Shown: positions 1 through 11,847 of the stretch, one piece after another
Layout: the number at the start of each line of letters is the position of its first letter
Numbering within the stretch: position 1 is the stretch's first letter
Source of the DNA: Carettochelys insculpta
Lineage: Eukaryota; Chordata; Testudines; Carettochelyidae
Assembly (NCBI RefSeq): GCF_033958435.1
Contig: NC_134167.1
Coordinates: 2,934,001 to 2,998,000 of the forward strand
Reading direction: 5' to 3'
Length of the DNA stretch: 64,000 nucleotides
Notes under the pieces: generated by a model
Databases searched by the model: none
The model's input: the letters and a program-made list of their open reading frames with translations, nothing else
Told to the model about the DNA's origin: nothing
Program-made: the position numbers and the translations under genes

Positions 1-560
1 TGCGTCCATTGAAGCCAGTGTGGAGTGGGAGCCTGCAGGCGCTGGACTTGTCATCAATACCAGAAGTGTTTCGAGCAGCAGAAGGACTTCTGCAGATGAT
101 AGTGCTGGGTCCTTCTCTATGGAGGACAGGTGCTGTAGCACTGAAATGGAGCAATCAGGGCTCGTGGATGTGACACCGGTGCCAACCCCTGCACTCACAT
201 CAATGCCAGCACTGACAGCATATTCGGTGCCAAGAACTCTGGGGTTGACCCAGTAGACTGCCCTATACTCTGGCTTCAACACAATCCTCGGCAGGCATGA
301 CATCAGCACAGACTCCAATGGCCCCGCCATGGTCACCTGCTTCTGAATTGGCATCAGAGTCAGCCTCCTTTGACTTGGGCTCTGGATGGAGCAGGACCTC
401 AAGAAGGTCACACCATAGCCGTTGCAGTCTCTGTAGTCATCACTTGAATGATAGGGGTTGGCTGCCAGCTTCACAGGCGACTCTCCAAAATAGACGGCAA
501 ACTACAGAAAACACGGCATGCAATCCATGTATCTTCCATGCTTCCCAAGAGTGAGCTGAA
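1..560 (+). pseudogene. Decayed coding-like stretch, possibly retroelement gag fossil
   Basis: Two adjoining open stretches lie in different plus-strand frames (about 20-256 and 297-554). Both are rich in Ser, Thr, Pro and Ala; the second has a Ser/Arg/His-rich patch around residues 30-50. The composition is more protein-like than the surrounding DNA, and a frame change near 257-296 would join the two. It vaguely recalls Ser/Arg-rich N-terminal regions of retroelement proteins in turtle genomes, but that is an impression, not a match. No start context, splice site or conserved domain is visible, and the window edge cuts the left side. It could equally be chance open frame. Confidence 0.22.
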
Positions 561-2004
561 GAGCTAGCACAACAGAGCAAAGGACAAGCTCAATGACATA
601 CCTTTTGGCAAGAATTTTTGGATATTCCTCTTCTGCAGGGAAGCAGCCAAATGCAGGCTCATTGAAGAGAGACCAAAGGGCCCATCCTGTCAAAGGAAAA
701 GTCCTCCCTTCCCCATCCCCTTACTGTCTCATGCTGGAGTTCCTCATGATGCAACAAAACCAATTACAGACCTGCAGAAGACACAGCAACTGCACTATAA
801 CACTATACAGTTGCCCATCTCCTGTGTGTCTAGAGGGCCTGGTAATGGACACCCTTATAAAAGGCGCCATCAGGGCAATCAGTTGTGTTTGACAAGGCCC
901 AGACTCAGCCCTGATCTATCTGTCTGTGGAGCATGTTGTTGTTCCTCCATTGCAATGAAATGACATTGATTTTGCACTGTTGAATATCTGGTCCTTACAG
1001 TACAGTACAATAGTCCTGTATACACAGGATTTTCCTAACTAACCATTCCACAAACTAGGCTTCCTTGACTGTGGTCTGCTGAGATCTAATCAGTTCAGTT
1101 TCTGTCTAGAAAGTGGGAGGAGACTTCTTCCTTTAATGGATTATGTAGGGAGCTCTGATGCTTTCAGTGTTGGATGGATCAGAAAGGCAGTAGATAATCT
1201 TTCAGAGCCTGTGGTTCCTGATGCACATGTCATTGCCAGACTAATTCCAGCAGCAGGTTGTCACTTGAGTTACTACTTTATGAAATGAGCCAGCTCTAAG
1301 CAAGACACGGAAGGGCTTTTTAAATAAGCGTTCTCTCTCCACGCACGACTTCTAATCCCTATCCTCATCTAAAATGGTTCATAGAGGGCGGGGCAAGGTA
1401 TCTATTTTAGGAAATGTAGCTCATCTGCAAAAGTGCTTAACTGTTTCTGACTGAAACCTTCCCTGGGCTTCCTCAATCCTTAGTGGGACTGAAGGAAGGG
1501 AGGCGGGGCACCAGGCATGGGAAGGAAGACACACATACCGCTTCATGTTCACAGCAGATTAAAACAAATATTTTTGCTGGAAAATTGCAACCTGTTAACT
1601 TATTTTCTAAAACTCTCAATCATCAGAGAGAATACCCCAAAAAGAGAAGGGGAGAAAGCAGGCTTCTCTGTAGGGGAGCAAGGCTCAACTCATTTTGTAA
1701 GCTGGCTTTTTCCAGAATAGTGCTCTGTATCCTGCAAGCAGGACCAGGACCCTCCACCCTGCTCTATATAACTTGCAGTACCAATATAATATTTGACAGC
1801 ACATAGATGAGCACCACAACAAAGGCATGTACAACTGCCCCAAATGGTAAAATTCATTCTTTATGTACAATGCCCTTGTACGTGCTTTTTCAGTGCTTTC
1901 ACATTTGGGCATTTATTTGAATTTTTGATCCAACATGCATCATGGAAATAGTGTTGGATAAGTCTTAGATGATAGTTGGGGTTGCACATGGGGCTACAAG
2001 CTGT
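561..2004. other. Unassigned single-copy-like DNA
   Basis: No recognisable repeat, RNA gene or supported exon. Open frames here (for example 593-892 and 1483-1806) overlap each other on both strands, have no domain character and look random. Confidence 0.5.
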
Positions 2005-2460
2005 TTCTGGTGTCACCCCCACCCAGCACTCACTGTCAGCATTGCACCAAGCCAGTTCCAGTGAGTGCAGGGGCCTCTCCTGGAGTGGCACAGCATGACA
2101 GCAGTTCAAGCTTCTTAGCTCACACTACCCCTAGGCTGTGCTGTTCCAGGAGGAGGGGGAGACTGGGGGTGGGAGGACTGCCCCACATGCACTGGAAGCA
2201 GTGAACAGGGGCGGGAGGAGGACAGGGTATGGATGGAGCCGGTGCCTTTTTAAAAAAGGATAACGACAAAAAGAGGTGCTGGTACTCAGTCTGCTCTCCC
2301 TCCACCTTACAGCCAGTCCCTTGGCTATGGCTGCTGAGATGCTGGAACCCAGTACCAGCACAAAAAAGGCACTGGTCAGAGCGAGGGAGGGAGAACAAGG
2401 AGCATGGGTGGGGCAGGGCAGGGGTAGGGGCACATGGCTGGTGCCTACCCTCCAATCCCC
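2005..2460. repeat. GC-rich interspersed repeat with inverted core
   Basis: A G/C-rich patch in AT-richer surroundings. Its core at about 2239-2375 is bounded by inverted ends: CCGGTGCCTTTTT on the left and AAAAAAGGCACTGG on the right. A second inverted pair lies inside, GTGCTGGTACT against AGTACCAGCAC. The layout resembles a short non-autonomous DNA transposon. I see no convincing target-site duplication, so the class is open. Confidence 0.45.
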
Positions 2461-3637
2461 ACACCCGTCACCTCTGGGATAAATCGGGCATCTTTTGTGT
2501 GACACAGAGATCTAACCCTCCAAGGCTTGCCTACATGGCAAGCTCCTGGGCAGTAAATCAGATGTGATTCTATAGCACATCAGCCTGCAAAACAGTTGAG
2601 TCCCAGGCAGACACTGCTACAGCATGATGGAAGTCCTGAAGTTCAGTTTGACTTATGCAACATCAGACCAGTTTCTAGGACTTCGCAGTACAGTAGCTGC
2701 ACCCACAGGGGATGTTGCAGTGTGGCAAGCTCGTGTGCTACAGGCTCCCATTCTGGCTTACTTGAAGTTATGCATGTACACACTCATCGTTCATTCCTAC
2801 AACACGAAAAGCAACACAATTGCATTACTTTAACCAATTAACGCTGCTTATAAATGTAAAGACTGATTAAACTATAATTCTTCTTTAATCCCTTTGTAAG
2901 TGCTTACTCAGCACCTTATCAGTTTAGTCCCTAAGTTTATTACTCATAGCAGTAGCAGCAGTAGTAGTAGTAGTATAAATATCTTAATTCTTATGTAAAA
3001 AGAGCCACTCAAATAATGTAGGCAGATCAAAGTGCTGTTAGTTATTGCTGTTTCCCTCTCCTATTTATCTGAATCTTTACATGGAAAGTTACTTTTAAGT
3101 CAATTTATTGGGTGCCTGGGTGTACTCATTTCCTCTTTGGGATCAGCTTTGTAATCATTAGTTTTACTTCCATGGCTGGGTGTCCTGTCTTTGCCATCCC
3201 CAGAGTTTATAGGTGTGTGCTTTTATCAACAGCTGATTCAGATGTTCTTGCTTAGACTAGCCTAAATTGGGGCATGCTGCACTCCTGTGGGATAACAAGA
3301 GAAACTTCAAGCAAACTGCATGGGTTGCAGAGAAGGAAAAGATGCTAACAGAAACATGGGGAGTAATGTGGAAGTATGAGAATTACATGGTAAAAATCAC
3401 ACTATGATACAATGTTGCTTCTGAGCTCAAGAAGGGGAAGTTATGTTGATGCTGTGTGTAGGAATGTAGGGTGGGTTTGTCGGGAGCCAGGTGTGCCTGG
3501 GAGAGCAAGAACTAGAGCTTTGGGTGTTAGATGGTAATTAATTAAGGTAACCAGAGAGTCATGAATAGGAAATTGCTGGAGGTGATACAGAAATGGATAT
3601 GTGACTGGTCTCAGGGGCTATGTGGGGTGGGAGTGTG
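2461..3637. other. Unassigned DNA
   Basis: No gene or recognisable element apart from the short trinucleotide array listed separately. Confidence 0.5.
2948..2975 (+). repeat. AGC/AGT trinucleotide microsatellite
   Basis: A short run alternating AGC and AGT units followed by several pure AGT repeats; likely a slippage locus. Confidence 0.8.
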
Positions 3638-3739
3638 TCTGGTTTTTCTATGGTCTGAAGAAGTGGGTCTGTCCCACGAAAGCTCACCTAATAAATTATT
3701 TTGCTAGTTTTTAAAGTGCTACTTGACTGCTTTTTGTTT
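3638..3739 (+). mobile_element. Lone 3' arm of a Penelope-like element
   Basis: This matches the right arm of the RT-bearing element at 55744-57765: TATGGTCTGAAGAAG, then the GTGGG/CCCAC hairpin, then GAAAGCTCACC, an AATAAA-like stretch and the GCTACTTGACTGC tail. Only the plus-sense arm is present, with no opposing arm, so it is a truncated copy. The hammerhead-like core is intact: CTGAAGA at 3655-3661 and GAAA at 3678-3681. Confidence 0.8.
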
Positions 3740-4554
3740 TTCTTTGTTAACTTGCCTTCTTTTGTCTGTATAAATTGAGAGACCTGAGCCCTAGGTGGGG
3801 GCTCACATTTTTCTGAATGTATTAGCAGAGCAGCTTTGCTGATGAACAGGGTGGTCTGACAAATTGTGAGTCTTGAGTCTAGCTTTGACAGTAGTAACAC
3901 TATTGTATATTTTAGGATGGTTGGAGACACAAAGGGTCAGATTCCCAACTGGTGGACACCGGCATAGTTCAGTCTGTTGCCATGGAGCCGTGCCAGTGTA
4001 GGCAAATAGAGGATCTCCCCAAAGCAGCAATACGTCCTTTGATGCACAGTAAGCAAAACTGCACAGATATAGGCTAGATATAGCCTATTAAAAGGATCAT
4101 TTTTTTTCTTTTTCTAACGGCTTTGCAAGTTGAAAAGATGCCTGTGCAAGTAGACTTCTGGGAGAGGAGACACAGGGCTCATTGTGCCTCGGGACTGGCC
4201 CACACCACACGGTTAGGTTGACATAAAGCAGTTATGTCAGGGTGATCCCCAAATGTCTGAGCACTGCACTGCACCCAGGAAGTTTGCAGCAGATCTGACC
4301 CCGAGGTGTAGCTGTGGGCACATGGGGTTCTGTGCTCTGTGACCGCCTCAAGCATCAACTCTGCACTTCCATTGGCTGAGATTCAACTAATGGGCACTGA
4401 TGAGGTGATGCCTGTGGGCAAGAGCAGTGTACAAAGTCTTGTAGACCTATTGCCCCTGCCTGGGTCTTAAACCTGATGGCTACTTCTGGGCACAGCGCAG
4501 AGCCTGGACAAACAAGGAGCTTGCCTTAGCCTTGCTGTATTACTGATTGATTGG
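3740..4554. other. Unassigned DNA
   Basis: No gene or known repeat seen. Open frames on the minus strand near 3688-4030 run into the PLE tail and carry no domain. Confidence 0.45.
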
Positions 4555-5272
4555 GAGCCACCCAAGATCAGACTGTGCTCCAACCCTGAGTGCCTGCCAC
4601 TTGAAACCCAGATTCCCTGCCTCCAGCCCAATCCCTGCCCCAATCTGGATCCCTCATCCCCTCCTGCAGTCCAACCCTCTAGATCAATCCACAGCTCCCT
4701 CCCACACTCCAAATCCCTCAAGCCCCCTTCTACATGCCAGCACCCCAAACCCCTGCCCTTATTCACAGCCCCGTTCCCCCAGCTTGGACCACTGACCCCT
4801 CCTGTAGCCTAACCCAGTGGCCCAGCCCATAGTTTGCTTCTGCACTCTGAACCCTCATCCCAGGTGCCACCCCCAATTCCCCATCCTCTTCTGCATCCCA
4901 ACCTGCCACTTCAATCCAAAGTCTTGTCCCCTACTGCAAATCCCTCAGCTCCACCTCTTGCACACAAACCCCTCATCCTCTGCCACACTTCAGTGGCTGC
5001 TCCTCTAGCAAAAACCTTCACCCCTCCCACAAAGTCCCTACCCCAGCTTGTAGCCTTTTCCTGCACCCTGTTCCTGCTCCCACCAAAAGCCTGCACCCCA
5101 ACACCCTGTAATAGCTCATTGAAAGTGAGAGAGGGTGAGGGAGAGCAAGCCACCAGGGGAGGGGGATGGAGTGAGTGGGGGTATAGACTCGGGGAAGGGG
5201 TGAGGCATGGGACATGACCTTGGAGAAGGGGCAGGGTTAGGGTGTTCAGTTTTGTGCAGTGAGAAAGTGAGA
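4555..5272. repeat. C-rich degenerate repeat block
   Basis: About 550 bases built from loose variants of CCCTGCACCCCAAACCCCTC, followed at 5115-5272 by a purine-rich flank with GGGGAAGGGG and GTTTTGTGCAGT motifs. The same composition recurs at 39700-39860, so it is an interspersed family and not a local oddity. Long open frames on both strands (about 4547-5217) come from the lack of A/T-rich stop codons, not from coding. Confidence 0.6.
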
Positions 5273-6927
5273 AACACCACTGCCAGATGCTTACGAATGG
5301 ACACCAATTTTTTTATTTACCTATTATTGCCATTATTTGGGGGGTTTAAATTATTTTCTCAGAAGCCTGACCTGTGTAGATACTACATTGCTCGCACTGG
5401 CTGTTGGCCGTGTTGTCAGACCTGACTTTCTCCAGTTCCACTCATCATACTCTACTAACAGGGCTTCCCTTCTTTGACTATGATCGTCATTCCAGCACAA
5501 AAATAATTTACCACTTAAATTTGCCCCTTTGCAGAGGGTCAGTATGAGGCCTGTTCACCTTATAAATCCCACATAAGATCTAGTTTCAAGGCTGGAGCAG
5601 AATTAATTCAATATTGTAGCTAGACTATGAAGGAGAACCACAGTGAAAAAGACAAAATAGCAACAAGGGGGTGTTGGAATGACCAGGCTTCTATTGATAT
5701 AAAACCAAACTAATGATTCTTTATAAAAATCTGAGTGGCACCTTTATTTGCAGCAAGGCATATTGTTCCACAGTGAGATTTTTTTTAAATAATGACTTTA
5801 TTCAATATTTATCTATCCCTTTTAATGAATATTAATGAATAATAATATGAAAAGTTCCCTGAACAAGGTTATGAATCATTAAATATGTACGAGGTCATTT
5901 CTGCTCATCAAAAATAGGAAGGAAGTTTCTCCATTTTGTGCAAAAGTCCCAGTAATTGCGGCCAAGTGGCTGCTGGTTTCAAAGGACATGTATTAATCTA
6001 GAAATACTGCCAGTCACCTGATTCTACTTACTCCCTTGGTCTGTTCCTCTAATAGTCACATTGTCTGTTCATCTCAACCTTGAGACAATCAGTCAGTGGT
6101 TGAGAGATGCCAATGTTTGTGCTTTTATTTGGCTTATTAGTCATATAGTAGGAAACCTTGGTTAGAATAGGTAGCAGATAATGTGGTATCACCTTTCTCT
6201 TCATTAGTAAATCCTATATTTCATTTGTAGGACCATTGCACTGGTATGAAGATAGCTTTGCTCTACTGGGCCTGATTCTCATTTACAATAGAGCTCTTTT
6301 ACACAGTCCTGGAAGCGTAAAGAGGCCTTGAGGTGAGTACAAATTAAATATGGACACAAATTACATGTTACAAGGATGATATTAAAGGTTTTCTGCCACA
6401 TATCTTGGAACTGACTCACTTTCATACATTTTGAGGGTGTCCAGGAATATTCCCTCCAGGAGAGCAGAAGGTTAGAAATGAAGGCAATGCCCATTCTGCA
6501 AAGTGATGATCTGCAGGCATCTGGACTGAGGCACAGAGTTCAGTTAATGGGGACAGAATGACAGGCAATGGCCATGGACAGTCTGAAGGTAATGGTTCAT
6601 TAGCACTTCAAGGCTTCATTATTCTTAAGAACCAATAGAAGCTTCTGCAGCAGTAGGTATGTGAGTATATAGAAGCATTTCCCACACAGGATGTTTTAGT
6701 GAGTGCTGGAGAGTAGGCTTTCCATAGACTTGATAGTGGGCCTATAAGATTAATTTCAAAGACAACACCAGGAATGAGTTGAAACCTCAAAATGAGGGTA
6801 TGTGGTGCCGATCAGCAGTACAATAGCTAACTAATATTACCATGTAGCCAGCGGCTCTGACTCTGCTCCCAGACACCTAAAAGGCTAAGGACATATTACA
6901 AGTCAGAGGTGAGTCGAAGTGAATCTG
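5273..6927. other. Unassigned DNA with a small repeat fragment
   Basis: Mostly featureless and AT-rich. Near 6268-6335 the string GGGCCTGATTCTCATTTAC starts a fragment that recurs in related form near 26776, so it is probably an old interspersed repeat. Confidence 0.4.
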
Positions 6928-7012
6928 AAAAAACAGCAAGAAGTGCTGTGGCACCTTATAGACTAACAGATATTTTAGAGCATAAGCTTTCATAGGCAAA
7001 GACCTGCTTCAA
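6928..7012 (-). mobile_element. Single arm of PLE-type fold-back element, second subfamily
   Basis: This carries the arm seen at 28098-28289 and 38351-38510: CAGCAAGAAGTGCTGTGGC, CACCTTATAGACTAACAG, AGCATAAGCTTTC, then GGCAAAGACCTGCTTC. Only one arm is kept and the end of the core has decayed. In the sense of the element it reads on the minus strand. Confidence 0.7.
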
Positions 7013-8898
7013 AGGCGTCTAAGTTGATCCAACCGGCATACTGAGGTAGACGGAAAGATGTAAGATTTACTAAGTTCCCTTCAGTCTATGCAAGTTCTCA
7101 GTCACTCTAAGTTCTGCCAAAACTGATACCTGCTGGTGGTTATTTTCCCTGCTGCACATCTACCTCCTATCCCCTCTGCCTTGTGAGTTGCAACAGCTTA
7201 GTTCCCTTCAGTTCCATGAGCTATGGTGGTTTGAAAGACAGAAGTGACGTACCAAAGGGTCAGTGGTGCTAGTGAAAAGGTGCGAGTCCAAAGGAGTCGA
7301 ACGAAGTTTAAAATAGCATCTTTCAGTCTGTGGTGGGCTGCGAGAAGATGCAGATTACACCAGTGTAGACAATCATTTGAATTTGGCCCTTAGCATCAAG
7401 ATGTGTGATGTGTTTTAGGGACAGACCCTGTCTCACAAGAAAAGCTTGAGTAAGTTGTTGGGCATTATGACACGGCCTGAAGATCAGCACATCTGGGTTC
7501 CCAACAGGAGCACCGAAGTCCATAACCTAGGCCCCTTCCCTGTAGTTCCTGTTCCTATCAAAGTACTGTCTGCAATGGGTACAAAGGGGTAAAAGAAGCT
7601 CCCTATATCCAACCCACATCTAGGTATGAACCATCATATAAAGGTCACCCCCCACTAGATTTCTACAGATGCATTTGTTTGCTAGTTATAGAGACTGTAG
7701 TTAGGACAGCCACGCTGAAATCCATAGAGAGAATAAAAGGAAAGGTGAGGGTCAAAGAAGAGATACTATTATAAAATCCCCCATGTTAATGAAAATGGGT
7801 TGTTGATAGCTCTCTGGAGAACTAAGATTTAAGGCTGTCTCTACAGTCCATGGAGAGTGTCTCTCAAATTACAGTCACACCATATACAGGTTTAATTCTG
7901 TCACAGAAAATGATAGCAGTCTAATGCAGTAATAAGATTACATGGATAGCTCCCAGCTAGACACAGGTTAACTAAACCAATATAAAGGCTTTCTACTGCC
8001 AGCCCCCATGAGAACAGGGCCAGACAAAATGGCCCAATATTCTTTTAGATGTTTGGAAGGCTGGGTCTGAACTCCATAGCTGTCAATGTTGCACACATAA
8101 AATTGGAAAATGGAAATATGACCAATTTCATCAGACATCATAACATGAGTAGTTACTGAGGTCAGGGGGAAAATGTTATAAAGATGTATTTATCTATTTT
8201 GTCTATCTGCGGCTACAGTAAAGCCATGCCAAATTTTGTAGTAAACAATGTTGGAATGGGAAATGAAATATCACTTATCATTGTTTTATTTATCACCACC
8301 CATTCATGGTAAAGGGGAGAGAAGCAGACTCAAAAATGTGTATGTAATCTAATAGTGCAAAGCTATATCTATATATGAGGCCAAATACAAAGCCACTGAA
8401 TTCAACCTGTGTTTTTCCAATAAATTTGGTGGGCTTTCAATCAGGACGTTAGAGTTTGAGCCAGATCCTGCAAATCCTTACTTACACAAGTCCCACTGAA
8501 GTTCATTAAATCAATGCAAGCTTACACACACACCAAAGAATGAATTGATACACATACCCTGCTAGTGTATTGTTGGGATAAAGTTACCAGAGAGAGATTT
8601 ATACCAACTGTGCCATGATCAAGTATACATGTATGCCGTCCATTCACAAAGACAAAAATGTTTCAGTTTGTGTAACACAGCTTTTTTGGCCTCTGTTTCC
8701 TATTATTCCTGGTATAGATGTAGATCATTCATTAATCATTGGCAAATGGCTGTTTATTCACTGAAATGTTTAGAAGTTGTATTGGAAATCCTTTTAATAA
8801 AATTATTAGATTGGTGAGCTAGAATACATATCACTCAGGATTCAAGGTATCTAAGGATGTTTTGTGGACCCACAAGCCCCTTGCCCTTTATAAAGCAT
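7013..8898. other. Unassigned DNA
   Basis: No gene seen. At 8461-8514 CCAGATCCTGCAAATCC followed by TCCCACTGAAGTTCATT resembles an old palindromic repeat with a 'cattgaagtcaatgg'-like signature found elsewhere in the window. Confidence 0.45.
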
Positions 8899-9290
8899 AT
8901 AGTCACATTAGAACTGCCAGACTGGATCAAACCAGTGATTCTTCTGGTTCAATATCTTGTATCCAGTAGTAGTCAGTGTCAGCCAGTTGAGAGGAAGCAG
9001 CAAGAAACATAGTGTTAAGCAGTTATGCAATAACATGCCCACAGGAAACGTTTGTTCTGAACCACCATTAATTAGAGGATGGCTTAGCCCTGAAGCAGAA
9101 ATGTTCACATCCCCACTAAAAATCTTTTAACCCATCTCTGGACATTCCCCATGTAAATGTCTAGGCCTTTTTAGAATCCTTTTAAGCTGCTGTTCTCCTT
9201 GTTATCATACGGGAAAGAGCTCCAGAGGCTAATTACCTGTTGTCTAAAAACATTTTGTCATCCCAGTTTTATCTTTTTATGCTTTAATTA
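8899..9290 (-). mobile_element. CR1-type LINE 3' end, old copy
   Basis: It begins like the 19574 and 16612 copies (AGAACTGCCAGACTGGATCA) and runs on to the 'gagctccagaggctaatta' and 'catcccagttttat' segments typical of sauropsid CR1 3' ends read in antisense. The LINE sense is therefore minus, 5'-truncated. It is well diverged, and no open frame remains. Confidence 0.65.
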
Positions 9291-9312
9291 CATGAATGCT
9301 ATGCTAGCCTTA

Positions 9313-9588
9313 AGGCCTTGCCTCCACGAGGCAGTGGGTCGATGTAGCAACAATCGATCCACCGTCCATCAGTTACCATGTTTACTGTAGACATGATAAA
9401 TCGATCTCTGAGCTCATGTCCATCAACACCAGTACTTCACCAAAATGAGAAGACTGGACAGCATCAATAGGAGAGGAGCCCCTGTCAACCTTGCTGCATG
9501 CAAGATGCCACAGTAGGTATGCCAACTTCAGCAATGCTATTTGCATAGGTGAAGCAGATTGACAGTGCAGGTAAGCATAGATAAGGCT
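9313..9588. mobile_element. Palindrome-ended DNA element flanked by TA
   Basis: The left end AGGCCTTGCCTCCACGAGG and right end AGATAAGGCT are both flanked by TA (9311-9312 and 9589-9590), as expected of a Tc1/mariner-like target duplication. Inside are ATCGATCC and TGTAGACATGATAAATCGAT strings. Part of its interior (GACAGTGCAG..., the 'acttcagc...tatttgcatag' stretch) resembles the element at 49858-50113. Non-autonomous, about 276 bp. Superfamily is inferred from the TA only. Confidence 0.5.
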
Positions 9589-10194
9589 TACTTCATCTAG
9601 TGTTTCAGCTCTGACAGCTGCATTACTGCACCATGAGTTCTAGGGAAGATTCTTTGCATTCAAATCACATGAAGCTACTTGGCACTCTCCTGAACTGGCC
9701 AGACTGTTCACTGGAACCAGGTTACCCAAAGCCCAGCAGCAAAAGAGAAATGATGAGGCCAATTGCATTGCAATCAAACGATTGTAGAAGTGCAGACTGC
9801 AGCAATTCTGCTTCATTGGCAAGATATTTGCCCAGTGTGCAAGTCTTTCTTTCAGTTTAGAATTTTTTGAACTAATATAATGTACAGAGATTTTTATCCC
9901 TTTCTTTGACAAATATAATCATTATTCAAGCAGCAGAGAGGACATTTGACTTTGTTGGAGGAAGTAAATAGCACATCCCTCCTGTGGTTAAGGTTAAAAA
10001 GCTGCCTGCCTAATGTTTACTGTGGATCTTCTAAAGTTTTACGGACTACTTGGCTGCCCCATTACAGGAAAGTCTTAATAGGCACAGAGAGAGAAGACTA
10101 CATGCACATGTACCTCTCTTGGACTAGTAGGAAAGATATTCTCGAGACGGGTGTGATAGTCACTTCTGCAGAGTAAGACAGATCTTGTGCTATT
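9589..10194. other. Unassigned DNA
   Basis: No gene or repeat recognised. The open frames at 9633-9860 and 9946-10176 lack any domain. Confidence 0.45.
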
Positions 10195-10760
10195 TGTGAC
10201 AGGTTATGCTCCTTACACTAGCCCTACAAAAGCAGAAATAAGTCAGATTTGTCCAATCAGCCAATTACACTGCAACAGACAGGGAGATTTAGGCTGGAGG
10301 CAGCTAATTGGAAAGCATCTTGCCTGTGAAGGACAGGTGGGGCTTCTGCAAAACACAGGAAAGGGCTGCAGACATAGACTCTGAAGTCATTTCCATGCAG
10401 GAGGGAGGTGTAATGGGGATTGGGGGGAGAGGCTGGCAACCCCAGAGAAGTGGAAGAGGCCTGCAGGTATGGCATTTGGGTCAGAAAATGAACTGTAACT
10501 CCTAAATAAAGGGCCCCTGAGCCAGAGGCTGGAAAGGAAAGAGGACCTGGTTTCCCTTGCAGCCATTGTTGGAGTGGCACCATGAGAAAGTGAAGTGAGA
10601 GCCTGCTGGAGAGTAGGAGCCTTGGCCGCCTCCCCTGCCACAGGAAAACCACAATAATGACTCGAATGAGTCACGAAAAGGCTGCTGTATCTCCTGAGTG
10701 AGAGAGGGGTTGCTGAGATTGCTGGGACTGTAATGGCTGGAAGAGGTATTGAACAGAGCT
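10195..10760 (+). mobile_element. Possible LTR-type retroelement fragment
   Basis: It starts TGTGACAGGTTATG, similar to the TGTGACGGGAT start at 46585 that I read as a Ty3/gypsy-like LTR. It contains CCTAAATAAAGGGCCC near 10501, a plausible polyadenylation context, and is GC-richer than its flanks. The right boundary and any target duplication are not clear. The overlapping 131-codon minus-strand open frame is not convincing as a gene. Confidence 0.3.
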
Positions 10761-11349
10761 AGTTCATAGGGCTATACCAGTAAGTAGCACCACCCAGGGC
10801 TAAATAGTCTTTCACAGTCACTAGACTGACCCTGCAGATAATCCATTCATATTTGTAAATGAATGTCATGTTGGTAAAGGCAGGATCCCTTTGTAAGAGA
10901 TCCCCACTAAACTGACGTGTAAACTTAACACGCAGAGGGCGTTGTGGAATGTTCTCCTGAGTGTATGAATACTGTCATCCAGAATAAGAATGCTTTTTCC
11001 TAATTTTGCTTAATTTTCTTCTAATGGAGATTCAGCTAAACTAGGGGAATAGTTGAAACCCTTAGCTGTATTGAGTGCACAAGCCTGGTGCTGCATGTAA
11101 AAAGGGGTTACAGCTCCAAATAAGCAGAATCAGAGGAAACACTTGGTTTGTACTCTTGACACACCAGTCTATGACACCAGTTTTATTTAGTGTAACTCCA
11201 TTCACAGGGCTGTTCTTACCTATAAGCAGTTGCATAGGTGTTAGCCGGTGGCCAGGTAATGTGCGGTGAGGTACTCCCCTGGGTCCTAAACAACCCAGTT
11301 TTTTACTGTTAGAGCAGGCAGCTCCTAGCACTCTTACCTATGGCCAGGC
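10761..11349. other. Unassigned DNA
   Basis: Flanks the LTR below. On the minus strand, where an internal region would lie if this were a 5' LTR, I see no tRNA primer-binding site, which favours a solo or 3' LTR. Confidence 0.4.
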
Positions 11350-11450
11350 TGTTGTAACCAAATGGTTAAAGTTCTTTTGTTGTGCCGGCTGTGTTGCAGT
11401 GACAAAAGGGTTAACAAAATAGTTAGGCTTGGATCTTAACTAGTTACAAG

Positions 11451-11456
11451 TTTATT
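11451..11456 (-). promoter_or_regulatory. LTR polyadenylation signal
   Basis: AATAAA on the minus strand, about 390 bases downstream of the LTR TATA box and about 100 bases before the LTR end, a usual position for the R/U5 part. Confidence 0.5.
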
Positions 11457-11840
11457 AAGCTACAGTTATAAGCGTGTGGTTACAAAAGGCTATTGTTTAC
11501 TTCTTATGCTAGCAAAGTACAGGTGTTAACAGGTTATGTTACAATCCAATACGAAGATATCTGTTACCATCTAACACAATGATATCTTGACACTAGTTAC
11601 AGAGCTCTAATTCTTTAGCTGTGCACAAAAAAAAGTCAGAGATCTAGCATGGGTGTATCTTACCCTCTCTGCGTCTCTCGATACCAGTGTAGCCAAGCCG
11701 GATCGGTCACTCAATTCCGCAGAAAGACGAATACGAGGTTGGGCGTCCCCAGCTGTGGACCTCGGGAGGCAATCACCTGACCCGACAGGCAGGTAGTTGG
11801 TGGAGATGCACTCCAAGTTAGAGTTCTGCTGGACCCATCT

Positions 11841-11847
11841 TTTATAC
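11841..11847 (-). promoter_or_regulatory. LTR TATA box
   Basis: TATAAAA on the minus strand, preceded by GGGG, about 250 bases from the U3 edge of the LTR. Confidence 0.55.

Noticed and set aside
840..870. TATA-like string CTTATAAAAGGCGCC as a promoter
   Set aside because: No following exon, CpG context or other promoter sign; single motif is not enough.
4834..5217. 127-codon Pro-rich open frame
   Set aside because: Produced by a C-rich degenerate repeat with few stop codons; same composition recurs at 39700.
10257..10652. 131-codon minus-strand open frame
   Set aside because: Lies across an LTR-like stretch and is antisense to it; no motif.
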